Source: Sergeia podlipaevii
Taxonomy: Eukaryota; Euglenozoa; Kinetoplastea; Trypanosomatida; Trypanosomatidae
Length of the DNA: 26,121 nucleotides
Assembly: GCA_030849805.1 (NCBI GenBank)
Contig: JASANZ010001942.1
Span: forward strand, 1-26,121
Direction of reading: 5' to 3'
The notes under the pieces were generated by a model that worked only from the letters and a program-made list of their open reading frames with translations, was not told the DNA's origin and searched no databases. The translations under genes and the position numbers were made by a program. Position 1 is the first letter of the stretch. The number at the start of each line of letters is the position of its first letter. Of the stretch, positions 18,176-26,121 are shown in pieces.

Positions 18176-19781
18176 GCTCTTATCTGGTAACTTTGACACA
18201 TTTAGTTTCTTTTCTCGAATAAACAGCACGTACGTTAAAGGAACTAGAGTTGCTAAAAAAATCGTGTTTTCTTGCTCTCATGATCGTTTCCTCCTCTTTA
18301 AAATATCTTACATACGACAAACTGCACTTTAAGTTGACTAACATACATGTTCAGCCTTGGAAAATAGAGAAATACCAGATAGTATCTAAAAAGAAAAAAA
18401 AAAGTACCTGTGACATCGACAAGCTGATAACAAGCAATACATTTCCTCTTTCCTTTTGACTACTCTTCCCCCTTACCACGCAGCAGCCGTTGCTTTAAAT
18501 ATGTATTAAAGAAAGACGGAGATAATACAGCAACAAAGATAAAGCACTCCCGTACTCTTTCAATTCCTCTTCAGAAAAAAAAAACACACACACAGAGAGA
18601 AGAAACTAACGTGCAGCAAAGTAATGCTTTGGCTCGAAGTGACACATAAAGCAAACAAACGAGCAAAAAGTGCATGTATTTTCATGAAAGAGAAAAAGGG
18701 AGAGAAGGGAAAAAAAGAAGAAGAAGGAAGGAGCAAGGACAAGGAAAAAGTATCAATAAAAAGTCACGAATTAGAGAGACTCTCAATCCAAAAAAAAACA
18801 TGCAAATCCGCGCACGTGCAGACAGCATACCTACGAAGGTGCTAGATATATAGGCCTGCTTGAGTTCCTTTCGCCGAAAAACATAAATAAATAATAGAAA
18901 TGAAGTTTTTAAACAGAAAAAGAAAAAAAAAGGAAAAAGAGACACACGCACGCACACACAAATAATAAAAAAACATGAAAATACAAAAACGAAAAGATAT
19001 TGTTGCTTTTCACAGTAAAAACTTTTCCTGTTCTTCCGTCAAACCATATCTATACACACGAACTCAAAAAAAAAAAAGAAAAATTATAGAATCAAACACC
19101 TTTTTCTTCGCTCTTTCATCTCTCCTTTTCCCATTCTTGTTCTTGAAAAGCAAGACCTGATCACAAAGCCTTATTTTTTTCAAAGAAAAAGAAGCTTGAA
19201 TATTCAAATTTTTTCTAAAAGCAAAAAAAGGAATTCTTTTTAAAGAACAAATGCAGAAAGGGGGACAGTTTTCACGAGTGTGAAGAGAGATGGCTGTTTG
19301 ACCATAAGGCAAAGATATATATCACCATCACAATACACAGACACAAAAAACAAAAAAAAAATGATAAGCCCGTATCCCAATCATTAGGGAAAACAAAACC
19401 AAAAAAGCAACAACAGATAGGCAATGCACATACGGCAATGATTGCTGTCATGTAAAATATAGATCTTAATCTATCTTCTTCAAATATATAGATACACAGA
19501 TATACACAGACTTACAAACATAGTGTTCCTTTCTTTCCATTCCTCTATGTCTGTCAGTCCGGTTGTGTCCAGCTACATGTATTTCTAGCTACTCGAGCAT
19601 AGAAATAAAAAGAGAATGCATTCATTCCTGCTCCCCCCCTTTCCTCCTCCTTCTCTAGACACTAGCAGTAAAAAAAAACCAAGAATGATTTTGATCTCGT
19701 TTCGGAAATCAACAGCGACAACGACAGCAACAGTGCGTAAGGTACTCCATCTAACTAAGAGGGAAATACTATAAATATGTT

Positions 19782-19814
<33 letters not shown>
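19782..19814. repeat. (AC)n-(AT)n compound microsatellite
   Basis: About eight AC units followed by about nine AT units, in the predicted CK1 3' UTR region. Confidence 0.9.
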
Positions 19815-19877
19815 TGCGCAACGACAAAAAGTGCCCAAAGGACAATATCACTGAAGAAAAAGAAGAAAGAAAGAAAA

Positions 19878-19885
19878 TCATTTTA

Positions 19886-19919
<34 letters not shown>

Positions 19920-21308
19920 TATCATTAGGAAGAAAAAAAAAGAAGAAGAAAAAAGAAAGGTGTGGGTGGGTGGGAAGCGGAACAAAGCGAAACCCTTCAT
20001 NAGATTTCCTCTCTGAGCACTTGTGCTAGCCGTTTTGGCTGCCGCAGTCGGTCTCTCGACTGTGGCCCTCCGCACCTCTAACGCCCGCTTGCGTATCCAG
20101 TCAAACTCCCAGTCGTACACGTAGTACCTCATACTCTCCGTAATGGATTGATCTAGAATAGCTGCGGTAGTGGCAGTGGCGCTGCGTGCTCCACTATCCA
20201 CATGACTGTGACTCTGGTTCATGTTGATCATGTTTCCTTCGGCCAAGCTACCACCCAGTGCGGTTGGTACCCCACCGCCGCCACTGTTGGCTAGCAGTGG
20301 ATTCACGAAGCCGCTCGCCTCAATAGTGCTAGGTGGCGCGCTGTACGTACAGTAGCCCATGCGCTTCCCTAAAGAGCGAAACATTGAGCAAAGATAGCCG
20401 TAGTTGGGCCGCATTTGAAAACTAAGCGAACGGCAGTACTCCGAGAACTGCAGAAACTCATGAGGCACCCCATCACAAACCACCTTGAGTGGTATCGCTA
20501 TCTTCTTCTCCCCAATCTTGATCGTCTTCTGCTGCGTGTCCTTCGCAATGAGGCCTTGCCACGGTAGCGAGCCCTTGAGAAAGTAGACAAGTAAGAAACC
20601 AACAGACTCGAGGTCGTCGCGGCGGCTCTGTTCGTAGCCACGATGTGTGTTCGCACTGCAGTAGCGTGCAGTGCCAGTGAGAGGCTTGCCCTCGGTAAAG
20701 GGCACGTGCACGTTTTTATTAATGTCATAGAACTGCTTGGATAGACCAAAGTCGATCGCGTGGAGCACGTGGCTCTTCAGGCCTACGCCAAAGACAAAGT
20801 TCTCTGGCTTGATGTCGCGGTGAAGAAAGCCCCTATCGTGAATGTACTCAAGACGGCGGATGAGCTGATCGGCTATCATCAAAACCGTCTTGAGCGAGAA
20901 GCGACGATGACAGTAGTTAAAGACATCCTCCAGGGATGGCCCGCACAGTTCCATCACCATAATATTGTAGTCCCCCTCACTCTGGTAGTAATAGAGCTGA
21001 GGAATACCAATCACATATCGCTTTTCTGGTGCTCGCTTGGCTACATCTGGCACCGTACCGCCATTGTCTGGACTGCAGTTGCTCGAGTTACTAAGCTGAA
21101 GGAGGGTGCGGTAGACCTTGCTTTCGTATTCTAGCTGTGGGAAACGAATTTTTTTCTTTTCCAACTTCACCGCAACACGCATTTTAGAAACGGTGTCCCA
21201 CCCTTCGAAAATGTCGCCGAAAGATCCGTTGCCAAGGCGATTGCTCAGCAAGTATCTACCCTGTGCAAAGGGGACCTCTTTTCCAGTAAACTCAAACGTC
21301 TCTGACAT
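19878..21308 (-). CDS. Casein kinase 1 family Ser/Thr kinase, 3' end uncertain at an ambiguous base
   Basis: The start is ATG at 21308. The frame continues upstream to a TTG at 21398, which is not a credible start. The kinase begins MSETFEFTGKEVPFAQGRY. Visible motifs are the Gly loop (LGNGSFGDIF, 25-34), Lys48 in AVKLE, HRDIKPENF (Asp165), IDFGLSK (Asp186), TGTARYCSANTHRGYEQSRR and the CK1 stretch DDLESVGFLLVYFLKGSLPW. About 26 extra residues lie in the N-lobe (about 72-97). About 70 Ser/Gly/Ala-rich residues (about 321-391) separate the kinase core from the closing YDWEFDW element. An N at 20001 falls in codon 436. As written the frame reads on for 40 residues of Phe and Leu to TGA at 19878. 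If the N is an extra base, TGA follows at 19997-19999 and the protein has about 436 residues, which I favour. Both catalytic aspartates and the lysine are present, so it should be active. Confidence 0.9.
19888..19916. repeat. (AAT)n trinucleotide repeat
   Basis: About nine or ten AAT units. Read through on the minus strand they give the poly-Leu end of the extended CK1 frame, but they look like 3' UTR sequence. Confidence 0.9.
20001..20001. other. Ambiguous base (N) inside the CK1 frame
   Basis: This is the only undetermined base in the window. The codon on the minus strand is CTN, which is Leu for any base. Deleting it produces CTA TGA, an immediate stop. The base composition turns AT-rich just beyond it. 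Confidence 0.95.
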
Positions 21309-21456
21309 TGAGAAAGAAAGAAAAGAAAATAATAAAAAAAAATGTATATATAAAGAGAGGTGATTGACTAATAAACGATGTCTCACTTCCCCTTTCAACT
21401 AACTATAAATAATAAAAAATATATTTTCTCCCTCTTAAAGGAGCCGCGCATATAAG

Positions 21457-21496
21457 CTTAAGTGACAAACAACAACAACGACAACGCAAAAAGAAG
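21457..21496 (-). promoter_or_regulatory. Candidate spliced-leader acceptor for CK1
   Basis: On the minus strand a T-rich tract with interspersed G and C (plus 21461-21496) is followed by AG at plus 21457-21458, about 150 nt upstream of the ATG. A purer tract directly abuts the ATG but has no AG before the coding sequence. Confidence 0.3.
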
Positions 21497-21984
21497 ATGT
21501 GCAAAATTCTTTTTATTTTCTTTTCCCAATGGAGGTAATAAAGGCACCTCCTATACACCACAAAAAGGAAACTATGAAGCGATTCGGCTTACTGGTGCGT
21601 ATGCCTATGCACGTATTTTCCGTCAAAACAAAGAAGCCAAGTAAAAAAGAATCCACAACAACTACTTACAACTCCTTGTCATAAGTGTAGAGCCAACAAC
21701 AACAACCAAAAAAAAAAATGAGTTTTTTTTTTGTTTAAAGACGAGAAAATGAAAGAAAGAGAGAAAGAAAGGAGAAAATTGAGGGCAGTAAAAAAAAAAG
21801 AAAATCAAGAAGTTTTCCCCCCAAAAGGCGTACTCAGAGACTCAAGAAAACAAAAAGGCAAACATCGCTCCAATTTAAACACACCGTATTGCAAGTAGCT
21901 GCGCTGAGCTCTCAGTTTATACTGCTAAGCAAATAATAATAATAAAAAAGCAATTCTTGTAACCATACAAACTCCCCGCTCTCC

Positions 21985-22015
<31 letters not shown>
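21985..22015. repeat. (CT)n microsatellite
   Basis: A run of about fifteen CT units, slightly interrupted, just past the BRCT gene stop codon in the predicted 3' UTR. Confidence 0.9.
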
Positions 22016-22049
22016 ACCTGCTCCATGTGCATTCAGACAGCCTTCCATC

Positions 22050-25000
22050 TCAGTCACTGTACTCTACTTCATCATCGTCCTCTGTGTACTCAAAGGAGCT
22101 GTCACACGACGATAATGACGTCCCTGCCTCCACGTCGCTGTCCTCATCACTCTTGCTCCAGCCACCACCGCCATCGAGATCTAACGCAAAAGGATCACGA
22201 CGAAACACATTGTTCACCTCTGACAATGAAGGCGAGGAAGGCAAGCTAGCATCCGATGAGAGGATGCTCGCCGCGCCATCTGCAAGCACGTCGTGGATCT
22301 GCTGCGTATTGGGCTGATCACCGGCTTGTTTCTGTGCAGAGCGAGGCCCCGCCTTCGTCTTGGTGCGGGCTGCAGCCACACCAACCTCGAGGATCCTAGC
22401 GGTGGCACTGACCGTTCTAGTGGTGGTGGCGGCGGCGGCGGCTTGCTGCTCTGCTACTACTTTGCGATTTTTCAGCGGCGGTGATGAGGTGGCACCTGTG
22501 ATGGGTGCCTGCGCAGGAGGGGGGCCTGCCTTGAGTGTCTTGAGGACTGACACAGGACTCGTCGGCGGTGACTTTCTTTCTACTCTTGGTATCGTGGTGG
22601 TCTTGCAGGGCACCCGCCGTGGCGGTACAGGAGTTGTCATGGGCTTCGTATTGCTGCCGCTACCTGCCGTGCTGCTGCTGCTGCCTTGAAACTCAAGAAC
22701 GTCTGCTATCGTGCGCAGAGTGAAGGGCTCCATGGAAGCAACGTGTCGTGAAAGAATGCTATACACTAGCCAAGCAATACCCAGCACAGGTATTGCCAGT
22801 TTTGTAGGCTCTGCAGTACTCTCCGTGTGCTTCCGTGCCACTTCTTCATTTCTTTCCCCACTGTTTCTCTGTTGTATTGGTAGTGGTGATGGTGCTGCTC
22901 CTGTCTGGGTGTGGTAGCTCTCCACGCACTCAAGTGCAAGTTGGTACGCTATCGTGAGGGACTCCGGTGGCGGCGGAACAATATCCGCAGTAACAGCGTC
23001 TGAAGTGGACTTTTTCCTCCTCGTTGCCTTTGCTTCAGCGGTTGCTGTTGTGTCCGGCGAGAGGTAGAAGCCTGCAAGATCAATAACTGCATCAAGACGA
23101 ACGCTGCGTAGTGTGCGTGTCACTGAACCCCCGAGTGTGCGTATGAGCTCGCTTGCCTGCTCCAAAGCTGTAAGAGGGTCCTCCAAACCATCCGTGGTCC
23201 CCTTCGCCTTCCGCTTCCCCCCCTTTGCATCAAGCGCATCGTCGCTCACAGAAAGATAAAACACTTTGCCTTGAAACACGGGTCGATAGTACGGCCTTTC
23301 CCACTGCTGTCCAGCCGGCACCATCTCCTCCGCTACACCCTTGCTGAGAAAGGCAAGCTCAGCGGACTCGGTGACACCTGCGCTGAGCCCCTTGCTACAT
23401 CCCCCCACAGCATTGCTGTTCATGTTGGCATCACTGTTGCTGTTGCTGTCCAAACGGTCTGGAAGCCCCTGGGAGAGAGTATGCGAGATGCCGAGCATGA
23501 CTGGCAATGATGAAGGCGCCACCCCTTCCTTCGTCTCTCCCTCTCCATATTCCTGCCTTTCTACCCCAAAGAGAGGGTGAGAGTGAATCTCTGGTATCAC
23601 ACAGGGGAAGGCCCCAATTGCAATGGCATCATGTAGCCACTGCGGCGTCACAATGCAAACACCAAGTACCTTGGCAAGAAGAATGTTCGGGGTAAGCTCC
23701 GCGTCTGGGCCTACGACTACGTGAGTGGGCTTCTTCTTGCGACCATAATAGGAACTGCCAGGAGCAATGCTGGTGGCGCCAAGCTGCTCTACGACGTCCG
23801 CAAGGAGTTGAGCTGTAGCGTAGTCTTCAATGGCGATGGCAATACGAAGAGAGGCGGGGGAGATGTCCACTGGCATCACCTGCAGCTTCTCTTGCTCAGT
23901 GAAGCACATGGTTGGTAGTTGCGTTGCTTCAGCTCCTCTGTCAGGTGTCTCTGTGGTGTTTCTCCGGCTAGTTGTGCTTGTCGTTGTCTTTCTCTTGGAA
24001 GGACTAGGAGTGATGACAGTGGAGGGGATCTTAGCGAGTGGTGTGTCTTCAATGAGTACTGTCTTGCGCGCCTTGCCAGGGCTTGGAGGGCGACCACGTT
24101 TCCGCTTCTCACTGTCCACGACTTTCTTCTTCTCCCCCTCCTCCTTCACTGTTCGAGGCGATTTTGCGGAACTCGCTACCTTGGATCCGGAAGAACGACC
24201 GCCTCTTGCTCGTGGAGTCGAAGCAAAGAGTGCTGCCTGGGAAAGCTTCTGCGTGGTATCCACCAGTCCTGAGGAGCTCTGCTCTTCCTCTTGAGCATCC
24301 TCTGCATCGCCTTCCTGCGTTACAACCGCACTACTGTTGCTAATGCCACTAAGTCTGGGTGATGTATCCGCAGAAATGAAAGGGTCTACACGACGTCTCT
24401 TGCAGCGCGGTGAGACTCCTACCCCTTCCTTCTTGACTTTGACAGCAGCACCTGTGGCGGTACCAGCTGCACTGCTGCTGCGTTTCTCACCTCGTACCTC
24501 AGAAGACGTGCTCTCATCATCACGCGTGCTCTTCGCCCCGCCCCTCCGTCCTGGCTGCGCAGTGGAGCGCAAGACAGCATGCCGAATCTCATCATCAGAG
24601 AAGGGGCTGCAATCGACTGCGGCCTTTTCTTGCTTTTTGCTGCCTCTGCTTCGTGGCGCTTGCCTCTTCTCACTGCTGACTTCTATTTGAGAGTTCGAGA
24701 GAGGTGGAGTGACAGGCATAGGGTTGGTGTCCTCGTCATCCTCATCATCTAGATTAAGGTACGGCACGACCGCCGTCACTGGTGGCGGTGGTGCTGAGGC
24801 TTTGCTCTTTGCGTCACTATTGCTAGTCCTCTTACCACCACTGCCAGCGCTACTGCTGACGGGAGACATCGCCCCTCGCTTGTGCCTTGCAGGTGACCTA
24901 ATTGGCGTCGTCGTAGCTGCCGCAGCACTTAGTGCTGGTACTGAAGAGGACTTCTGAGTCTTCTTCTTGACAAGACTACCACTTGATGCTTCTTCAGTTG

Positions 25001-25316
25001 TGCCAATCCTGTAGGAACTCGAGGCAACACGCTTGCCCGCCTGAGCGCATGCGATAAGATAGGAGGGACGAACCACCTCTTTCCCCTCCGCCACGCTGTT
25101 TTCAAGAAGAGTGTCACTGCCATTGTGAAAGATAACCATGTCTGCAGCCGTGACACTGATCGTAAGCGCGGCGCCAAGCTCCTCGACCAGCGTCTTGCAT
25201 CGCTTCCGTATCGCTGAAGCTCGCTCCTTCGGCTCAGCGTCCTGGCTAGAGGACACTGCGTCACGAACATGCAGAAACACGTTCACTCCGCTGAGAGGTG
25301 CGCTCGTCAGCGACAT
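22050..25316 (-). CDS. Three-BRCT-domain nuclear protein with AT-hook, microcephalin-like layout
   Basis: The ORF is 1088 residues, from ATG at 25316 to TGA at 22050. A BRCT-like domain spans about 7-105 (ELGAAL, ADMVIFHNGSD, VVRPSYLIACAQAGKRV), with Tyr in place of the usual Trp. Residues 106-480 are basic, Ser/Thr/Pro-rich and probably disordered. They include a CKRRR cluster near 305 that could be a nuclear signal and an AT-hook core at about 404-412 (KRKRGRPPS). BRCT 2 spans about 489-596, with the classic VTPQWLHDAIAIGAF. BRCT 3 spans about 680-875, with LGGSVTRTL, DAVIDLAGFY and GIAWLVYSILS, and is split by a charged insertion. The C-terminal 40 residues are strongly acidic. BRCT domains usually bind phosphopeptides in DNA-damage or cell-cycle complexes. 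One N-terminal plus two C-terminal BRCTs recalls microcephalin (MCPH1), but orthology is not shown. It could equally be another BRCT scaffold such as a PTIP or MDC1 analogue. Confidence 0.82.
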   Translation of the reverse strand: MSLTSAPLSGVNVFLHVRDAVSSSQDAEPKERASAIRKRCKTLVEELGAALTISVTAADMVIFHNGSDTLLENSVAEGKEVVRPSYLIACAQAGKRVASSSYRIGTTEEASSGSLVKKKTQKSSSVPALSAAAATTTPIRSPARHKRGAMSPVSSSAGSGGKRTSNSDAKSKASAPPPPVTAVVPYLNLDDEDDEDTNPMPVTPPLSNSQIEVSSEKRQAPRSRGSKKQEKAAVDCSPFSDDEIRHAVLRSTAQPGRRGGAKSTRDDESTSSEVRGEKRSSSAAGTATGAAVKVKKEGVGVSPRCKRRRVDPFISADTSPRLSGISNSSAVVTQEGDAEDAQEEEQSSSGLVDTTQKLSQAALFASTPRARGGRSSGSKVASSAKSPRTVKEEGEKKKVVDSEKRKRGRPPSPGKARKTVLIEDTPLAKIPSTVITPSPSKRKTTTSTTSRRNTTETPDRGAEATQLPTMCFTEQEKLQVMPVDISPASLRIAIAIEDYATAQLLADVVEQLGATSIAPGSSYYGRKKKPTHVVVGPDAELTPNILLAKVLGVCIVTPQWLHDAIAIGAFPCVIPEIHSHPLFGVERQEYGEGETKEGVAPSSLPVMLGISHTLSQGLPDRLDSNSNSDANMNSNAVGGCSKGLSAGVTESAELAFLSKGVAEEMVPAGQQWERPYYRPVFQGKVFYLSVSDDALDAKGGKRKAKGTTDGLEDPLTALEQASELIRTLGGSVTRTLRSVRLDAVIDLAGFYLSPDTTATAEAKATRRKKSTSDAVTADIVPPPPESLTIAYQLALECVESYHTQTGAAPSPLPIQQRNSGERNEEVARKHTESTAEPTKLAIPVLGIAWLVYSILSRHVASMEPFTLRTIADVLEFQGSSSSTAGSGSNTKPMTTPVPPRRVPCKTTTIPRVERKSPPTSPVSVLKTLKAGPPPAQAPITGATSSPPLKNRKVVAEQQAAAAATTTRTVSATARILEVGVAAARTKTKAGPRSAQKQAGDQPNTQQIHDVLADGAASILSSDASLPSSPSLSEVNNVFRRDPFALDLDGGGGWSKSDEDSDVEAGTSLSSCDSSFEYTEDDDEVEYSD

Positions 25317-25414
25317 TCTTTAGCGTTTCCTTGAAAGAGGTATTTTCCTTTAAATATATGTGTCTATATTGTGATACACGTATGTGTGTATGTATGCTTA
25401 TGCGTCTATGTATA

Positions 25415-25487
25415 CTTATGTTTAAATATGCGTGTGTGTGTGTGTGTGCAAGCGCGTGTTTGAAGTACGAAAAAAAAAGGAAGAAGG
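25415..25487 (-). promoter_or_regulatory. Candidate spliced-leader acceptor for the BRCT gene
   Basis: On the minus strand a T/C tract (plus 25469-25487) is followed by the first AG at plus 25415-25416, about 53 nt further on and 98 nt upstream of the ATG. The CA-repeat region between them has no earlier AG. Confidence 0.45.
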
Positions 25488-25538
25488 TACAAGGGCCTCG
25501 TTTCTCTATAAAAAGCTATGAGCAGCTATGCACTTCAG

Positions 25539-25574
25539 TCCTCGTTCTTTTTATTTCTCCCACGCGTGCGGCAG
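25539..25574 (+). promoter_or_regulatory. Candidate spliced-leader acceptor on the plus strand
   Basis: A T/C-rich tract (25539-25562) is followed by GCGGCAG, with AG at 25573-25574. The ATG at 25598 comes 23 nt later. Tract, AG and short 5' UTR together are what a trans-spliced plus-strand gene would show. Confidence 0.45.
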
Positions 25575-25597
25575 GGTCTTTGCCCCTTCTCGTTATA

Positions 25598-25795
25598 ATG
25601 GATAACACAGTAGATGAAAAAGGAGCCGTAGCAGGAAAGATAAAAAAAAAAAAAAAACAGCTGACAAAATCAAACAAGAAGAGTAGAAGGCATCCTTCCC
25701 CCTATGCAGTCGAAAGTACGGAAGAACGAGTTCCGGCCATTGCAATGAATGCACAGCAGGTAAGACTGTCACATACACAAACGTTAATGCTTTAA
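25598..25795 (+). CDS. Small basic ORF, possibly exon 1 of a cis-spliced plus-strand gene
   Basis: From ATG at 25598 the plus strand encodes 65 residues to TAA at 25795. The frame is open upstream to a GTG, but the splice-acceptor candidate at 25574 selects ATG 25598. Residues 13-31 are very Lys/Arg-rich. Residues 32-54 (HPSPYAVESTEERVPAIAM and on) look like ordinary coding sequence. At codon 54 the sequence CAG is followed by GTAAGA, a good 5' splice site in phase 0. The 11 residues after it look non-coding. I therefore suspect that 25598-25759 is a first exon. The intron-bearing genes known in trypanosomatids encode poly(A) polymerase and a DBP2B-type DEAD-box helicase. I cannot tell which, if either, this is. 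No other protein-family match is recognised. Confidence 0.4.
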   Translation: MDNTVDEKGAVAGKIKKKKKQLTKSNKKSRRHPSPYAVESTEERVPAIAMNAQQVRLSHTQTLML

Positions 25796-26116
25796 GAAAA
25801 AAGAAAAAATAATAAAGAAAAAAAAATGCTCTTCTGATGACTTTCTCTTCTTGTTCCTTTCCATTGGATATAACCGATTAAGCATTTCAATCAGCTTCCA
25901 TTGCACAGGAGATGAGCCTTTACATACTGAATGTGTCTCCGCCCGGCGTGCTGTAGCCGCGTTACACAAAGGGAAGAGAGAAAGAAAAAAAAAGCAAGGA
26001 GTAAACGCGCATTAAAAAAGAGACAAGGCCCGCGACTATAATTGTAGTCTCTCTTCACCTTTTTGTGCTTGTCCATTTATCCTTCTTTTTCATTCCCCCC
26101 CCTCCCCTCCCAAAAG
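25760..26116 (+). other. Candidate cis-spliced intron (or spacer with a trans-splice acceptor)
   Basis: It begins GTAAGA at 25760 after CAG and ends with a long T/C-rich tract (about 26046-26110) and AAAAG, with AG at 26115-26116. That is 357 nt. Only five bases of any second exon lie in the window. The same tract and AG would equally serve as a spliced-leader acceptor for a separate gene to the right. Either reading implies plus-strand transcription. Confidence 0.35.
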
Positions 26117-26121
26117 GCGAC

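Larger units (their letters stand above)
17068..19877. other. Long AT-rich spacer between CK1 and calpain genes
   Basis: This 2.8 kb stretch is the longest without a clear gene. It holds the CK1 3' UTR, the calpain 5' UTR, several microsatellites and many homopolymers. Three short islands have more mixed composition (17459-17540, 17990-18060, 18801-18878). A minus-strand ORF at 17912-18175 is listed separately. I see no tRNA B-box and no convincing snoRNA C/D box set. Confidence 0.55.
21309..22049. other. Intergenic spacer between BRCT and CK1 genes
   Basis: A 741-bp AT-rich spacer with long A and T runs, expected to hold the BRCT gene 3' UTR and CK1 5' UTR. Immediately upstream of the CK1 ATG (plus 21309-21343) the minus strand is almost all T and C. 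A CT dinucleotide run lies at its right end. I find no gene. Confidence 0.6.
25317..25597. other. Possible compact divergent strand-switch region
   Basis: Between the minus-strand BRCT gene and the plus-strand signals on the right lie 281 bp rich in TATG and GT repeats (a GT run near 25432-25448). Minus-strand and plus-strand splice-acceptor candidates face away from each other here. In trypanosomatids such regions are sites of RNA polymerase II initiation. The call depends on the plus-strand gene being real. Confidence 0.4.

Noticed and set aside
19170..19250. Small inverted repeats such as TTGAATATTCAA
   Set aside because: Short palindromes are expected by chance in AT-rich DNA, and there is no stem long enough to suggest a structured RNA.
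21309..21398. 30-residue hydrophobic N-terminal extension of CK1, like a signal peptide
   Set aside because: It starts at TTG, and its Phe/Leu content is a translation of the pyrimidine tract before the ATG.
25832..25932. Possible box C/D snoRNA inside the candidate intron (CTGATGA then CTGA)
   Set aside because: The C box lacks the usual purine at its first position and the flanks do not form a terminal stem.
25788..26015. Plus-strand frame that includes DEPLHTECVSARRAVAALH
   Set aside because: It has no ATG start. Joining it to the 25598 ORF needs the AG at 25915-25916 with no pyrimidine tract close before it, and it ends in poly-Lys. I keep it only as an alternative second exon.

Overview
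The window reads as nuclear DNA of a trypanosomatid (Kinetoplastea). Five long intron-free genes lie head to tail on the minus strand with no operators or bacterial ribosome sites. They are separated by AT-rich spacers full of homopolymers and microsatellites. Pyrimidine tracts followed by AG sit about 100-150 nt upstream of four of the start codons, as expected for spliced-leader trans-splicing. Two proteins have strongly kinetoplastid features: a calpain with an N-terminal DUF1935-type domain and an acylation motif, and a divergent casein kinase 1. The contrast between mixed-composition coding sequence and very AT-rich spacers argues against Leishmania itself. I cannot name the genus.

In transcription order (right to left) the minus-strand unit holds: a 1088-residue nuclear-type protein with three BRCT-like domains and an AT-hook (22050-25316); a casein kinase 1 paralogue with two insertions and an ambiguous base at its 3' end (about 19997-21308); a calpain-like cysteine peptidase with an intact Cys-His-Asn triad (14986-17067); a 2106-residue UBR1-type N-recognin E3 ubiquitin ligase (7057-13377); and a TRAPPC8/Trs85-like TRAPP subunit that runs off the left edge (1-6251). 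They cover DNA-damage or chromatin function, signalling, proteolysis, protein turnover and vesicle transport. Shared position in a trypanosomatid transcription unit does not imply shared function.

The right end differs. From about 25540 to the edge, signals point to the plus strand: a pyrimidine tract and AG 23 nt before an ATG, a short coding-like stretch (25598-25759) ending in CAG/GTAAG, and a long pyrimidine tract ending in AG at 26116. This may be a compact divergent strand-switch region followed by exon 1 and a cis-spliced intron of a plus-strand gene. Cis-introns are very rare in trypanosomatids, so this is the most interesting candidate in the window.

The 2.8 kb spacer between the calpain and CK1 genes (17068-19877) is unusually long. 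It holds microsatellites, a few islands of more mixed base composition and one weak small ORF, but no gene I can support. I saw no tRNA, rRNA, CRISPR array or transposon.
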